Assembly: GCA_963575745.1 (NCBI GenBank)
Contig: CAUYUJ010018904.1
Span: forward strand, 423,776 to 487,775
Reading direction: 5' to 3'
Length of the DNA: 64,000 nt
From: Prorocentrum cordatum
Taxonomy: Eukaryota > Sar > Dinophyceae > Prorocentrales > Prorocentraceae
Under the pieces are notes generated by a model. That model was not told the origin of the DNA and made no database searches. It saw nothing but the letters and a program-made list of their open reading frames with translations. Below are positions 1 to 12,200 of the stretch, piece after piece. Within the stretch, counting starts at the first letter, position 1, and each line of letters opens with the position of its first letter. A program made the translations under genes and the position numbers.

Positions 1-545
1 AGGGGACAGCGGGACAGTGGTGGGGACAGTGGGACAGTGGGACAGTGGTGGGGACGGTAGTGGTGGGGACAGTGGTGGGGACAATGGTGGGAACAGGGGG
101 GGACAGTGGACAGTGGTGGGGACGGTGGTGGTGGGGACAGTGGTGTGGGGACAGTGGGAATGAGGTGGAAACAGTGGGACAGTGGAGGGTACAATGGTGG
201 TGGGGACAGTGGTGAAGGCGGTGGCGAGGACGGCGGTGGGACAATGGGACAGAGGTACAGTGGGGACAGTGGTGGGGACAGTGGGGACAGTGGTGGGAAC
301 AGTGGGGCAGCTCAGTGGGACAGCGGAGGAGTCAGTGGGACATTTGGAACAGTGGGGACAGTCGGGCAGTGATTGGGGCCCTGGAGACAGTGGGGAGAGT
401 GGAACCGTGGTGGGAACAGTGGTGGGGACAGTGGGGACAGTGCGACAGTGGTGGGGGCACTGGTGGGGACAGTAGGGACGGTAGTGGAACCAGTGGGGAC
501 AGTGGTGGTGAGGACAGTGGTGCTGGGAACGACAGTGGGGGATGT
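1..545. repeat. Degenerate GGGGACAGTGGTG minisatellite
   Basis: The first half kilobase is built from variants of GGGGACAGTGG and GTGGTGGGGACAG in irregular order. Reading frames cross it in both directions only because the unit lacks stops. They are Gly/Ser/Val-rich on plus and Pro/Thr-rich on minus and should not be called genes. Confidence 0.9.
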
Positions 546-589
546 GATGCGGGCGGTGGTAGGGACCGGGAGTCGTTTGCTGGCGGTGC

Positions 590-850
590 GTGGGGGGGGG
601 GGGTCGAACCGGTAGTGATCCCCTCCGGTTTTCGAGGGGGGGGGGGGCTCCAACCGGTAGTGACCCCCCCGGTTTTCGGATCCGGAGGGAGGGGGGGGGA
701 GGGGGTCGAACCGGTAGTGACCCCCCTCTGGTTTTCGAGGGGGATGGGAGGGGGGGGGGGAGGGGTTAGGGGGGGGGGTTTTGCCGGGGGAGGGGGGGCA
801 GGGGGGGGGGGGGGGATTTTCGGAGGGGGGGGGGGGCACCCTCGGGTTCC
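590..850. repeat. G-run block with three ~50-bp repeats
   Basis: Three copies of a unit containing TCGAACCGGTAGTGA, then CCCC, then CCGGTTTTCG, start near 603, 648 and 706. They are followed by runs of 8-12 G to about 835. The G runs on the plus strand are dense enough to form G-quadruplexes. No coding signal is seen. Confidence 0.8.
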
Positions 851-869
851 GGAGGAAATTGGCAATTTT

Positions 870-1440
870 CCACAGTAAAGCGGCGGTGAATCACGCTCTC
901 TCGAAGATAAAGGACACGCGGGGAGGGAGGGAGGGAAAGGGGAGGGGGGGGCTCAATTTGGCCTGTCCTCCAGGAGGCCAAAATAGGCCCCAAACATACG
1001 TAACATCAAAATCATTGATGCTTGCCTTCTCGCCGAGGCCATCTTGGACGCTCCAATCGGTCGTTGGGCGCTCTGTCCAGGTCCAGGGCAGGTGGTAGGT
1101 GGAGGGGTAAACCCCTCCCCGAGGCCCGAAGGGGACGAAGGAGGGTTGGAACATGAAGCACCCAAAACTACTCACGCCCAGAGGGCTGGTGGGATTTTTC
1201 CGTGATCCGGAACGCCTGTCCCAGGGCGGCTGGAAAGTCTGCACCCCCACCTGCCACCGTATAGGGGTATAAATTTCCAGGCCTCCTTGGGAGAGGGGCA
1301 GCAGACGAGGACCATGGCCAAGATTGAGCGCTGAGAGGCCAGTTTCGATCTTGTCAATCGTGCATACCTTGGTCTCCGTAAGGTCGTGGGCCATGCTCTG
1401 GAATCGGCGACAGTGTGTATGGATCTCGACTAGAGGATGA
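870..1440. other. Stretch with no recognised gene
   Basis: Mixed-composition sequence after the G-run block. Open frames are short and their translations show no domain, repeat or coiled coil. I see nothing to annotate. Confidence 0.5.
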
Positions 1441-1455
1441 GCAGTGCATCAACAC

Positions 1456-1500
1456 AATCTTTCGGAGCTCTGCGCGGATCTCTTGGATCGGCGCTGCTCC
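1456..1500. mobile_element. Single arm of the fold-back element family
   Basis: The stretch CTTTCGGAGCTCTGCGCGG followed by ATCTCTTGGATCGGCGCTG matches the left arm of the complete fold-back element at 7384-7560. No matching right arm is found within the next kilobase, so this is a solo or truncated arm. Confidence 0.6.
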
Positions 1501-1551
1501 CCCCTTGCAAATTCTTGCTTTGCCGCAGCCATCCGCACCGGTTCTGGCGAG

Positions 1552-1980
1552 ATGGCCGCGATGCTGAAAGGGAGGCCGGCCCGGCAGCGGGTGCTGCGCC
1601 GGGCCGGCCGAGTGGTGTGCATCGGCAGCGCGTTCGCCGGCGCCGCCGTGCTCTACGCCCTGGGGACCCCTGCCCCGCCCGAGCCCCTGTCGCCCGCCCG
1701 CTGTCGTGTCCAGAGCGCGCGTTCACGCCATCGCCGTCGCCGCTGCCGCCGTCACCGATGCCGCTGCCGGTGCCGCTCCTCCAGCCGCCAGCCCTCGTTT
1801 TCGACTCGTTGGGCCTCCCGGGAGGCCTTCGTCGCCCCCGCTGGATTCGCCTCGAGATTCTGGTCAGAACGCACTCTGGGGGAGGTACCTTTCATTTCCC
1901 CCAGCTCACGGGCGACGAACACATCCACGCCCTCGCGGTTTGGGTGCCTGGCCGCGGTGGACAATTGCGAGGTCGCGTGA
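1552..1980 (+). CDS. Possible short membrane-anchored protein (unrecognised)
   Basis: From ATG 1552 the frame reads MAAMLKGRPARQRVLRRAGR and then a hydrophobic segment, VVCIGSAFAGAAVLYAL. That is a basic N-terminus followed by one membrane span, as in a signal anchor or organelle leader. Beyond about residue 50 this frame becomes an Arg/Ser-rich run of the kind seen in off-frame GC-rich DNA. Another frame (about 1690-2050) looks more protein-like there, with proline-rich sequence and then LVRTHSGGGTFHFPQLTGDE. An intron or frameshift between them is possible. No family is recognised and no spliced-leader relic lies upstream. It may be only a first exon. Confidence 0.35.
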   Translation: MAAMLKGRPARQRVLRRAGRVVCIGSAFAGAAVLYALGTPAPPEPLSPARCRVQSARSRHRRRRCRRHRCRCRCRSSSRQPSFSTRWASREAFVAPAGFASRFWSERTLGEVPFISPSSRATNTSTPSRFGCLAAVDNCEVA

Positions 1981-2504
1981 ATTACGTTCCGCGGGGGGCA
2001 TTTGCGAGCAAAAACGCCCCGTGTCCTGGTGGTCGCGGCCCAGGGCCTGGACCGTGAGGCTGTGGGCATGGAATGGATACCCGACTACCCAGACATCCGA
2101 CGGATTCATGTTTACAATCCGTGATCCCCAGAGGTCTCGACCATTTCCCCAAGTATAGTTTTTCGCCCTGGACCCATTTTTAATGGTCCTGGGTCCCGAG
2201 AGTGTCCCCAGGGGGCCGAAAGGAGGAAGAAGCGCCAGGACCGTAAAAAACAATCCGCCCGAAGTTTGCATAGTTACGTTTGATGCCCGCGAACCGCGGC
2301 CAAAGTCCCAGCGGGCAATTGGCCGCAAGCGCCGCCGCCGCGCTGCCGATAGTTAATCCACCACCGCGCACGAGAAGGGCTGTTGGGTCCTTATCAAGGC
2401 TGCTGTGGCGCAGCATGGCCGAGGGGTTGCGTATGACTGTCTCGATCCCTCCGGGCCTTCTCCGGGCCGCTTGCGCACTTCGACGGCGAAGAATTTAAGA
2501 AACA
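1981..2504. other. Stretch with no recognised gene
   Basis: Mixed sequence with only short frames of biased composition. No domain, repeat or RNA gene was recognised. Confidence 0.45.
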
Positions 2505-2657
2505 TATATTTTGAAGGTCTGCGCGGACTTTCTAGATGTGCGCTGGACGCCCCCGTTGGCGCCTCCGGCCCCGCCCCTGGCGCTTGCTGCGCTCCAGGCA
2601 GGAGGGCTTAGAGCAGATCCAAGAACTTCGCTCGGACCTTCGAAAGCTTGTTTATGG
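2505..2657. mobile_element. Fold-back (MITE-like) element, copy A
   Basis: The left arm reads GAAGGTCTGCGCGGACTTTC. The right arm at 2610-2655, read in reverse, gives the same order of blocks: CTTTCGAAGGTCCG, then TTCTTGGATCTG. The arms are imperfect inverted repeats of about 40 bp around a CGCCTCCGG...GGCGC core of about 60 bp. Related copies are at 7384-7560 and 55905-56062. No coding capacity is present. Confidence 0.65.
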
Positions 2658-3377
2658 GTTTTGATGCAGTGCTCTGTTCTCCTAGCATTGAAGGTTCTTG
2701 CAGGTTCCACCTCGAGCCGAAAAAGTGCGACAAGTACAAGACACGGTGTTGGGGTTCTTGCCACATGATTCTGTGTACGTGGGTCCCGAAGTTGGCCCTC
2801 CATGGGTCGTCTCTCGGAGTCTCTTGGAAACCCTTGGAGCATCTGGGGTCGTCTTCGAGGTCTCTGCAGCATCTTGGAATTCATCTTGGGCCGTCGTGTA
2901 AATAGAGTAGGCACGTCAAGTATGCCCCACAGAAGGTCCTTCTCCCCCGATGGCCCTGGGGACTCATCGATGCCCTGTGGCACCTTAGGACCCTCAAAGA
3001 TCTACGAATCAGGTGTCCAAGACTTCTTCTGGCAATATGTCATTGTATCCGGAAACGGCTTTCAAATGTTACCGGCGCGGGTCAGCGCAGGTCAGCGCAG
3101 GTCAACGGGGTCAGCGCAGGTCAGGCCAGTCAGCGCAGGTCAGCGCAGGTCAGCGCAGGTCAGCGCAGGTCAGCGCAGGTCAGGCCAGTCAGCGCAGGTC
3201 AGCGCAGGTCAGCGCAGGTCAGCGCAGGTCAGCGCAGCTCAGATTGTGCCCTGTCCTCCCTGTCCGAGACCCGTGCCGTCCTGCGTCGTTCTGTGAGGAC
3301 CTGCGCTGACCTGCGCTGACTTGCGCTGACCCGCGCTGACCTGATCCACAGAGGTCCCGGGACGTATCACAGAGGCC

Positions 3378-4096
<719 letters not shown>

Positions 4097-5430
4097 GAAT
4101 ACTACTACAACTGCTGCTACTGCGACTGATAGTTTTCATGTTATTACTGACTACTATCGACTACTCTATTTTGAGTTCTTTACCAGCACGACGATGAGGA
4201 CTACTGGGATTGTATTACGACTCCTTGCATGCTGAGTGCCGTCGGTACAGAAACCATTGCACATTCGGCAGAGCTCGCTTATCACACGCATCCACAGAGT
4301 ATCCAACAGCACCCATCTGAGGCAGCCCATAAAGACATTGGCGAACGGGGCTTCCTTCTAGGGGACCCGCCAAGACTCCCGCTCTGCTGACTCCTAAGCC
4401 TTGAAGCCGTACCTCGGCCGTCTGAAGGCCCTTCGGAACTACGACAACACCCCCTCGGCGAGGCGTAGCTGCTGAACAGCACCCCGCCGCCCGAGCACCT
4501 GCAGGAACACCGAAGTGTCGCGGAATGACTCTGGACATAGCCTCCACACAGCCCAAGAGACGTGCAGGACGCCCGAAGCCGAGGGCCACCAAAGCATTAC
4601 CAAGAGAGCTCCCTAAATGAAGACCCATTGATCGTATTGAGGATAGTCCAGCGTTCAGCAGTGTCGCCCTGGACAAGTCGGAGCGCTCGATCTCGACCCA
4701 CGAGGTAACCAATATCGCCCCGATACACCTCTCAAAGAGCGCAGAGCACTCCCGAAGAGCGCCCGAGACTGCCCAAGACGCGCTCGAGACGGCCTCTGAA
4801 GGCCCCCCCAAAAAAACAACACAGGAAGCGTACACGGGACACCGCAACAAAGACCTCGAGCTGTGGACGAGCAGAAAAACGAAGATTCTCCAAGGGACTG
4901 CCACCTGGTGAAGCCCCCAACATGTCCGATGAGGCCCCCAGAAACTGCCATGGGCCATGGGGCGCCTGTCAGGCCAATGGGGCGCCAATCCTTCAAGGGC
5001 GCGCGTCTAGGTGTGAAAGGAAATGCTTGCATGGACTTACGAGGAAGGGACATGGCACGGGAGGGTGCGTAGCAGCATCCTAAGTTCTCTCTAGTCCTCC
5101 TCCCCCTCCTCAATCGTTTGTTGACGGTTGAAAGGCCCGGCGAAGGCCCCCGGAACCGAAAATAACGAAAAACGTCCAATCGTTTTTTGTTTATTTATAT
5201 ATATATAAAAGGAGGAAGAAGAAGAAAACAAAAAAAAAAAAAACGCCCGATCTAGGGGATCGTCGTCGTCCTCGCCGCCGCCCCCACCACGGCCTTCTCG
5301 GGAGCCCTCTCGAGGGCCTCTTGGGGCCCTCTCGGGAGCCTCTTGAGGCCCAAGCTGGCCCTAAAGAGCGCCCAGGATGGCCTCCACGCGCCTCCAAGAG
5401 GGCCTGAAGAGGCGCCCAAGAGAGCCCCAA

Positions 5431-5512
5431 GAGGGCTGCAAGACGGACCCAATTAGGATCACCCGGAAGGCCTCTGCCGGGTGATCCTAATTGGGTCCGT
5501 CTTGGAACCCTC
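5431..5512. repeat. Hairpin with a 28-bp perfect stem
   Basis: Bases 5439-5466 pair without a mismatch with 5477-5504 around a 10-base loop. The inner part of the stem is GGATCACCCGG / CCGGGTGATCC. Pairing continues imperfectly out to 5431 and 5512. A related hairpin with the same GGATCACCC core lies at 5605-5656. Confidence 0.95.
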
Positions 5513-5604
5513 TTGGAGCCGTCTGGAGACCCTCTTGGAGCCTTCTTGAGGCCATCTTGGGGCCATGTTGGGCCCCAAGAGGCCCCCAAGAAAACCCCAA
5601 AAGG

Positions 5605-5656
5605 ACTCCAACTAGGATCACCCGGCAGAGCCCTTCAGGGTGATCCTAATCGGGTG
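5605..5656. repeat. Second hairpin of the GGATCACCC family
   Basis: Bases 5611-5623 pair with 5638-5650, with one mismatch, around a short loop. The stem core is the same as in the hairpin at 5431-5512, so the two derive from one module. Confidence 0.85.
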
Positions 5657-5934
5657 AGTTTTGTGGCCCTCTTGTGGCCCTCCTGGGGCCTCTTAGGGCC
5701 TCTTTGGAAGCGTCTGGAGGCCATCTTGAGCCATCTTGGGGCCAGCTCGGGCCCCAAGAGGCTCCCAAGAGGGCCGCAGAGTTTGCACTGGTTTCTGTAC
5801 CGACGGCACGCAGCATGCAAGGAATCGTAATACAATCCCAGTAGTCCTCACCGTCGTGCTGGTAAAGAAGTCAGAATAGAGTATTCGATAGAGTAGTCAG
5901 TAAAAACATGAAAACTATCAGTCGCAGTAGCAGC

Positions 5935-6545
<611 letters not shown>

Positions 6546-7077
6546 GGCCTCTGTGAAACGTCCCGGGACCTCTGTGGATCAGGTCAGCACAAGTCAGCGC
6601 AAGTCAGCGCAGGTCAGCGCAGGTCCTCACAGAACGACGCAGGACGGCACGGGTCTCGGACAGGGAGGACAGGGCACAATCTGAGCTGCGCTGACCTGCG
6701 CTGACCTGCGCTGACCTGCGCTGACTGGCTGACCTGCGCTGACCTGCGCTGACCTGCGCTGACCTGCGCTGACCTGCGCTGACCTGCGCTGACTGGCCTG
6801 ACCTGCGCTGACCCCGTTGACCTGCGCTGACCTGCGCTGACCCGCGCTGACCTGTGCTGTCCTGCGCCGACCAGCGCTTCTGAGGAGCGCGTGACCTGCG
6901 CTGACCTGCGCTGATCTGCGCGGATCCGCGCTGACCTGCGCTGACCTGCGCTGACCCGCGCCGGTAACATCTCCGGGTTGAATGCGAACACCCTGCAATA
7001 TGTTTTATTTTACTACTCTACTGCTACCTTGGACCTCCGGGGTGTCTGTTGGAGCTCCCTGGGGAGGCGTCGGCCGC

Positions 7078-7120
7078 CGATAGAGAGAGAGAGAGAAAGA
7101 GAGAGAAAGAGAGAGAGAAT
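7078..7120. repeat. (GA)n microsatellite
   Basis: About 40 bp of GAGAGA with two AAAG breaks. Confidence 0.9.
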
Positions 7121-7383
7121 GGTCGGGAAGGGGGGCGGTTCGGTAGGTGCATGCAGACAGGCGTCAGTAAGGGGGGTGCGGGGCTCTGGAGACTTGCAGA
7201 GAAGAGGCCCTACGTACACGTACCCGATAGCCTTGGGAGCACGATGCCTTTGCCACTTCGGCGCCTGGTCGGGCCTGTCACTTCGGCGCCGGGCTGGGGT
7301 CCCAGGGTGGAGAGCTCTGTGGAGACTTACGGGGAAGGGGCCCCACGTGCATGGACCTGACATCGACGAAGAAGCACTGCATC

Positions 7384-7560
7384 ACCGTAAACTTTCGAAC
7401 CTCCGCGCGGCTCTCTTGGATCGGCGTTGAGGCCCCACTGCGGCGCCTCCGGTGCAGCCCCTGGCGCGCTCCGCAGGCGGGGAAGCCTTCCCCGCCAGCG
7501 CCAGGGGGAGGGCCAGCGCAGATCCAAGAAGTTCGCGCGGATTTCCGAAAGCTCTCGTTT
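7384..7560. mobile_element. Fold-back (MITE-like) element, copy B (most complete)
   Basis: The left arm runs from CTTTCGAACCTCCGCGCGGC to TCTTGGATCGGCGTTGAGG. The right arm, read in reverse, runs from CTTTCGGAAATCCGCGCGAA to TCTTGGATCTGCGCTGG. The arms are about 42 bp, and the interior is a GC-rich, partly self-complementary ~90 bp with CTGGCGCGCTCC and GCCAGCGCCAGG. No ORF of its own is seen. Confidence 0.75.
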
Positions 7561-8593
7561 ATGCAGTTTCCCTGTATCCACTGCGGCGAAGAAGCCCCAC
7601 CTGCATGTGCCCGAAAGCACATGTGGCAGTTCTTCCTGTCTCTACTCCAGAGAAGGAGTCCAACCTGCAGGCGCCTGGCAGCACGCGTGGCTTTCCCTTA
7701 GATCCGGGAAGATCGCGACGGCCGTGCTTTGCTCCTCTGCATCTTCGGCCTCTGGATGGCGTGCCAGGGGACCGCCGAAGTCATTGCCACGGGGTGGGGG
7801 TGGCCCCCTCGTGGGACTCCAGGATTGCAGGGAGGAGCTCGGGAGGCAGCTCCAGGCCGCTTGCGGCCCAGCGGGCTGGCGTCAGGGGGCCCCCAGACGG
7901 TGCGGTGAGCACCGTGTGGTGAGCCAATTGGTTAGATGTCCGATCGTGGACCCCTCCAGCTTTCGCGACCGAAGACCGCCGAAAACCTTTAGAAGGGTGT
8001 TGCAGACCGCCGAAGACAGTGCGAAGACCGCCGAAGTCGGCCTCGGAGCGATGGGCAGCAAGGGGTCCATGGTCGATCACGTACAGTCGAGGTTGATTAG
8101 TAGGTCGACCCTGCCAAATGAGGGGTACCCGTGTGTCCTGTGTTTCGAGACCATGCCTTCTGTATCCCTTCGACAATGTAGTGTGGCCCCCGGAAAGGTC
8201 TGGTGTTCTCTCGCGTGTCATCTCCAATCAAGCCCGACAAATCAGGTGGGACTCGGGATGGGCGCACGAAGTTCGGGACTCTGGGGCGTGCGCCGAGGAG
8301 ATCTCGGGCAGCCAGGGCCCCTGGGGCCCCCCAGAATCGTGCGCTGACAAGCTGTGCGGTGTGGTCTTTTGGGGGATCTTTGAGATCACCGCACGGCCTG
8401 TCGCCGCGCAGTTTTGGTATGCCCAGTGGGGGGGTTGGCCAAGAGGGTGGTGATGACTAGGGGGGGGATTTCATGGCGGGAGCCATGGTTTTCTTGCCTG
8501 ATTTCATGGCGCCTTTTCTTATTTCAATACGTCCCTGGCCCCCCATGGGCCGCGAAAGTGCCGCCCGCCATGATTATTTTTTTTTGTTCTCTC

Positions 8594-8631
<38 letters not shown>

Positions 8632-9246
8632 CCCCCTCTTGGACGCCCCCTCTCCTTGGACGCCCCGGACGAGGGATTGCGACGCACCCTTCACGGATTT
8701 ATTACCGTGTCGTATGCCCTGATGGAGCCCTAAGCGCCACTAGGCGCGGCCGCGGTTGCCAATGTGCTGATTTCGGCGCTTGATTCGCCTGCTTCGTACC
8801 TCGTACCTACGCGGCTGCCAGGGTGAGCCGAATTGTCAAGACCGACACGGTCTCGTGCGTCATACCCTGCGCACTGATACATTTCCCCTGCCCCTCCTCT
8901 CGCCTATGCCTATCGCGTGCTCCGTAGTTGCAGATCCACGCCTGGAGCTGTCGAGACGCTCGAGCTGGGTGTTTTTCTAAGGCTGCCAGGGCTCTGCTGA
9001 GGGATCCTTGTCGGGAAGGAGCCTGGGGCCGTCTCAGAAGGTCCGAAGGCCCTCCTCGGGCGATGGTCAGATTGTCTGAAGCTGGTTGTGGGCCGTCTTG
9101 GGCCCAGCTCAGGGCGATAATGGGCCGTGTCGGGCCCATCAAGACTACCCCATTGGACTCAGGGGGAGGAGTGTGGGACAAACATTATATTTTTTTGGCG
9201 TTCAATGTCCAACAAAGGCGAGGGGTGGTTGTGCGTAGCTTTGTTG
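7561..9246. other. Stretch with no convincing gene
   Basis: A 306-codon plus-strand frame (7427-8347) has irregular composition and no domain. It overlaps the fold-back element and is probably chance. A (CT)n microsatellite lies at 8590-8632. Confidence 0.45.
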
Positions 9247-9270
9247 TCTATAGCCAGTTTTTGGCTCAAG
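9247..9270 (+). other. Degenerate dinoflagellate spliced-leader relic
   Basis: CTATAGCCAGTTTTTGGCTC followed by AAG matches the leader (CCGTAGCCATTTTGGCTCAA...) with two changed bases near the 5' end and a two-base insertion in the T run. It lies 26 bases before the ATG at 9297. Leader relics next to an ORF mark reinserted cDNA of a trans-spliced mRNA. Confidence 0.75.
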
Positions 9271-9296
9271 CCCTCATAAGGCGTCGGCCAATCCAG

Positions 9297-12200
9297 ATGT
9301 TACCAGAAGGTCCTGTCGCTGCAGCGTCATCAATACTCGATCAAAGAGGGGCTGGCAACCCCCAGGTGGCTCTGGCGAAGAACCACAATAGTAGCGTCAA
9401 GCTCGCAGAACTCGAAGCTCTGAAGTCTGGACACCATGCGGCGCATATGAATCTGACCAAAGAGCAGATCACAATCTTCTCAGATGACATTTCGCAGCTC
9501 AGGCAGGATGTGCTGCAACTACAGCAGGAGGTCGGCCTTGCCAATGGCCAGGATCGCCTTCGAGGCCGACCTGCCTTCCCAGAGAAGGGCACCAGCGATT
9601 CTTTTGGTAGACATAATACGAATGCGATGGATGATCCTTTGCGGTCTCATGATGGGCGCCGTGCGTCACTAGAATCGCGTGTTTCGAACGTGGAGCATGC
9701 GCTGGGACAGATCCCCCAGCGCATCGCGCTTCTGGAGCAGGATTGTCGTCAGGTTGCAGAGAACCATGGCGAACGGGTCACGGGCCTACAGGTTGTCAGC
9801 GATACATTAAGCGCAGAGTTAAGTTTGTGCAGGGAGGATATTTGCACACGTTTGGGTTCTCTTGAGCAAGGCATGAAGGAGTCTGTTCCGAGGCGAATGA
9901 AGATGGTTGCGGACGTCCAGGTGTCGTACGACTCTCTCTTGAGGGCCTGGGAGGAGCATAAGCTCGACCACGCTTCATTGCCACAGCGGCTCGGTTTCCT
10001 CGAGAAGCAGGTTACTGGTTCGGAAGACAAGATGAACAAGATGAGCGTCGACTTGTGGAGGAGCGTGGACGGCTTGAGGCGGGCTCACGCTCAGGATGCT
10101 GCACTGCATGGGCGCGTTGCCTCCCTGGAGAGCGAGCTGGGCCGACTCGCGGAGAAGTATGGTAGAGAATTGGGCGAGTGCCAGATTCGGTGGCGAGCGA
10201 GGGGGGGATGCGAGAAGGAGAAGGCCTTCTCAGAAGACGGCGAGACATCTCAGAAGCACTTGCGCCTTGTGTGAAGTTTTCCGTGTCTTCGGGGAATGCT
10301 GACACATTTCTCAGAAGGCCGGGGGACTTCCGAGCCTTCTGAGAAGGCCCGCCCTTTCTCACTTCCCCCCCTCGCTCGCCGCCGCCAGACGCGTAACGAC
10401 AAGGTTGCAAAGGAGCTGGTTAGCTTAGAAAGCAGACAAACCGCCACTGCCGAGCGCACAACGACTCTAGAGAGGCAGTTGGGCGATGCAGCTGATGAGC
10501 TGACCAGGATGTCGGAGGAGAACGGCGCCATTCGTGCTGGAGTGTTGCAAGACGTTCAGGAATGGCTCAGCACTATGCGAGAGCGCTTGGAGTTTTTTGG
10601 GATGGAGGTGGCAAATTGGTCGAACAAGCATACGAAGGCGATAGAGGACGTCAAGAGACTTAGCAACGATAGCACAGAGAGACTTCATGCGCACCATGTG
10701 GCAATGGCGGAGCGCACTGACCATGTGGAGAGCACGATGACCAAGTTCTCTGAGAAGTACTGCAGGATGCTGTCAGACCTGCACCACCAACATGCGGAGC
10801 TCAGCAGTAACAGCGAGTCCATACTGAGCACCATGCGGGATCGCTTGGAGTTGTTCGGGACGGAGATGAGGCATTCATCTAGCAGTCATGCGAAGGCGAT
10901 AGAGGACGTCAAAAGAACTAGTGACGACAGTGCACATAAACACCATGCTCGCCACTTGGCAATCGCGGAGCGTCTTGATCATCTGGAGAACACGGTGGCC
11001 GAGGTCTCCGAGAGGCACTGCAGGATGCTGTCGGACTTGCAGCGCCAGCACGCCGAGCTCAGCAGCGGTGGGGAGTCTGTGCCAGACCGCGTGACCCGCG
11101 TGGAGCAGCAGCAGCGCGATTCCGCGGACAGGTTTGCCAAGGATCGGCGGCGCGCCGAGGGGGCAAGTTTTGGGAGTTCGGGGGTAGAGTTTTGAGCGTC
11201 TCCAGCGTTCTCGTCGGTGCATGGCGTTAGTCCAGCCTCGGGGTACGTTCCAGCGGCTGCGCCTCGCCAATAGGCGTCCGGGAGTGCCCGGATCGTCCCG
11301 AACGGCCGCCGGAGACCCGAGTTAAAAGTCCCGAAGACAAGACGACGATGATCTTTGAGAGGGCGGGTTTTCCCGGAAGGCTCACAAGGCCCCCAGGCTT
11401 CTCCGACGATGCAGAGGGCCAGCCGGAATGCTTCTGACAAGCCGCGCTGCATTCTGAGAAGTCCTTGTCTCGGTATCGTTCAACCGATCCCCATCCCCAT
11501 CCCCTATCCCCTTCGAGGCCCCCACCGAATTCCCACCCCAGTCGGGGATACACCCTTCAAAACTCGAAGGGGACGGCCCATATCCCCATCGGGGGGTAAG
11601 CCGGCCAGTGGGACCCAGGCCACGCCGCTGGGGATGGAATCGGTCAAGCGATACGCATTGTCGTCTCGTTCTCGGGTCTTCACCCAGGTCTCGGGCGGCC
11701 GTTCGGGGCGACCTGGGCACCCCCAGACGCCTCGTGGCGAGGCGCAGCTGCTCAAGCGCATCCCGAGGCCGGGGAAGCGCCGAGGCTCCGAAGAAGACGC
11801 CAGGAAAAACTTGAACCTCGACTTCAGTCGGGCCTGCCCCGCTGCAGGAGGAGTTATTTTAAAAGTAAGCAAAACATGGTCAGGGGGTCCATTTCTGAGC
11901 ATTTCTGTGGTGTATGTTTGAATAGTTTTGGCGTACTTTTGATTTTGCGCTCAAGATCCCCCTGTATAGGGGGACACGCCCGACCGAAACCTCGACCCCA
12001 GAACTCCCAACACTTCCCTCTCGGCTTGCCTCCCGACGAGGACTTGCAGACCCTCCACCGGTCGCGGGAGCATCGGACGCTGAGAAATGTGCAGATGCAC
12101 CGCGCCTGGTCAGGCCCATGCTAGGCTCAGGAATTTCGGATGCAACTCCTGGGAGGTCAGATTCTGAGTTTGCCCTGGTCCGAAGTCCGGCTCAATCCGG

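Larger units (their letters stand above)
4263..5786. other. Spacer of the large inverted repeat, no gene recognised
   Basis: About 1.5 kb between the two arms. The first half has a minus-strand frame of 257 codons (4215-4988) without any domain I recognise. The second half (about 5270-5780) is a chain of related CCTCTTGG / CCAAGAGG modules that fold on one another and include two strong hairpins. Confidence 0.6.

Noticed and set aside
4215-4988. A 257-codon minus-strand ORF in the spacer of the large inverted repeat as a transposase.
   Set aside because: No DDE-like pattern or known domain; composition is irregular and other frames are equally open.
7427-8347. A 306-codon plus-strand ORF.
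   Set aside because: It overlaps a fold-back element and shows no consistent protein composition.
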